This document shows, one piece after another, positions 63,285-64,000 of a stretch of 64,000 bases of DNA; within the stretch, counting starts at the first letter, position 1; the number at the start of each line of letters is the position of its first letter. The notes beneath the pieces were generated by a model, which saw nothing but the letters and a program-made list of their open reading frames with translations, made no database searches and was not told where the DNA came from. Origin of the DNA: Streptococcus varani (GTDB lineage Bacteria; Bacillota; Bacilli; Lactobacillales; Streptococcaceae); NCBI RefSeq assembly GCF_001375655.1, contig NZ_CTEN01000004.1, positions 310,001 through 374,000 on the forward strand. Reading direction: 5' to 3'. The position numbers and the translations under genes are program-made.

Positions 63285-64000
63285 AACTTCTGATTAACTC
63301 CTCTATCATTTCTATATGGGTCAAATAATCTGTCACTTTCACGTTTTCATCCCCACCATGATCACGACTGTTTGGATGACCAATCCCAAAGGCTGCAATA
63401 GGTACTTGCAAGGCATGGAAGACCTGATGCATAGGACCAGTTCCGGCTGTTGTTGGCAAGACCGCTACTCCATTATCTGAAAAATTCTCCGCAATGTCAA
63501 TGACCTTGAGAATACCCGGTGCAGTCATATCACTGCGATAGCCTTCCTCTCCCAAGGTATAAACCAAATCAACCTTTTCAAAACCATTTCTAATCAGTTG
63601 GGCTTGGATCTGTTGAAAGACTTTTTGCGGATGCATACCTGGCACAAGCCTCACTTCTAATTTAGCGGAAGCTTCTGCTGGCAAGATCGTTTTGACTCCT
63701 TGACCTTGATACCCCGTCTTGATTCCTTGAATAGAAAGAGAGGGTTCGAAAAAAAGAGTTCTCAACAGTTCGTCTTGCCGCTTGGTCAAGAGGGGCAGTT
63801 GCAAATCATAGATTTTTTCTAAATCATCTTGCTCTACTTGAGCATATTTGCGTACCAAGTCCATCTCGTGTTCACTTGCTGGAAAAATATCTTCGTAGAT
63901 GCCCTCTACCAATATCTTACCAGATTGATCGCGTAGACTAGAGAGAGCATTGATCAGATACCAGGAACTACTATCGATAATACCGCCAAATTTTGAATGA
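63277..64000 (-). CDS. M20-family metallopeptidase, C-terminal part (runs off window)
   Basis: The frame is open from 63277 to the right edge; I read [20 protein letters not shown] in frame from 64000, so the gene starts outside. Dimerisation domain ([38 protein letters not shown]) and C-terminal catalytic segment ([39 protein letters not shown], with the metal-site His). ArgE/DapE/dipeptidase group. The neighbouring metNI matches the pneumococcal order. Substrate unknown. Confidence 0.88.
   Translation of the reverse strand, partial: HSKFGGIIDSSSWYLINALSSLRDQSGKILVEGIYEDIFPASEHEMDLVRKYAQVEQDDLEKIYDLQLPLLTKRQDELLRTLFFEPSLSIQGIKTGYQGQGVKTILPAEASAKLEVRLVPGMHPQKVFQQIQAQLIRNGFEKVDLVYTLGEEGYRSDMTAPGILKVIDIAENFSDNGVAVLPTTAGTGPMHQVFHALQVPIAAFGIGHPNSRDHGGDENVKVTDYLTHIEMIEELIRSYE

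Overview
The window is a chromosomal stretch of a low-GC Gram-positive coccus. Gene content and order point to Streptococcus: gnd-ritR, rsmH-ftsL-pbp2X-mraY, mtsR divergent from mtsABC, a ComX box in front of comFA, and M20 peptidase-metN-metI. Streptococcus suis or a close relative is my best guess, from recalled gene order and repeat types rather than a search. Most genes are on the minus strand.

Layout. 1-1.8 kb: PAP2 phosphatase (cut by the edge), ribU under an FMN riboswitch, and trmL behind an attenuator-like leader. 2.0-3.3 kb: an IS30-family remnant abutted by a second, intact IS30-family element. 3.4-7.7 kb: hpf, the late competence genes comFC/comFA (comFC carries an in-frame stop), an IMPACT protein and cysK. 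8.1-12.3 kb: an S1-domain regulator, a HAD-cyclophilin fusion and the liaFSR envelope-stress system. 12.9-15.7 kb: a secreted V8-like protease, then a decayed group II intron behind the greA terminator. 15.7-27.7 kb: greA, mltG, murC, a SNF2 protein, der, a nitroreductase and dnaI-dnaB-nrdR. 27.8-29.8 kb: a transposase remnant and a second defective intron. 29.9-35.6 kb: AI-2E-type exporter, ritR, gnd with an unusual structured repeat array in its leader, a DUF177 gene, trxB. 35.7-41.8 kb: DEAD-box helicase and a division/wall cluster. 41.9-45.5 kb: HTH regulator with two DUF3278 membrane proteins, then trkH-trkA. 45.5-48.8 kb: Mn/Fe ABC transporter with its DtxR-type regulator. 48.9-56.0 kb: IS debris and a sugar PTS operon whose last gene is split by an IS30-family element; the operon lies between two copies of a 24-bp sequence. 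56.0-60.5 kb: DUF896 gene and the glyQ/glyS operon with two extra small genes behind a T-box. 60.6-64 kb: aldo/keto reductase, metI-metN and a partial M20 peptidase.

The strongest observations are: (i) four tandem repeat units upstream of gnd, in two sequence types that keep the same stem architecture through compensatory changes; (ii) a sugar PTS region bounded by 24-bp direct repeats derived from the 3' end of the DUF896 gene; (iii) an IS30-family insertion with a 13-bp target duplication that can be removed on paper to restore the disrupted gene; (iv) a nonsense codon in comFC; (v) two differently broken group II introns, each directly behind a terminator hairpin; and (vi) an unknown gene translationally coupled between glyQ and glyS. 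I found no CRISPR array, tRNA, rRNA or phage integrase.
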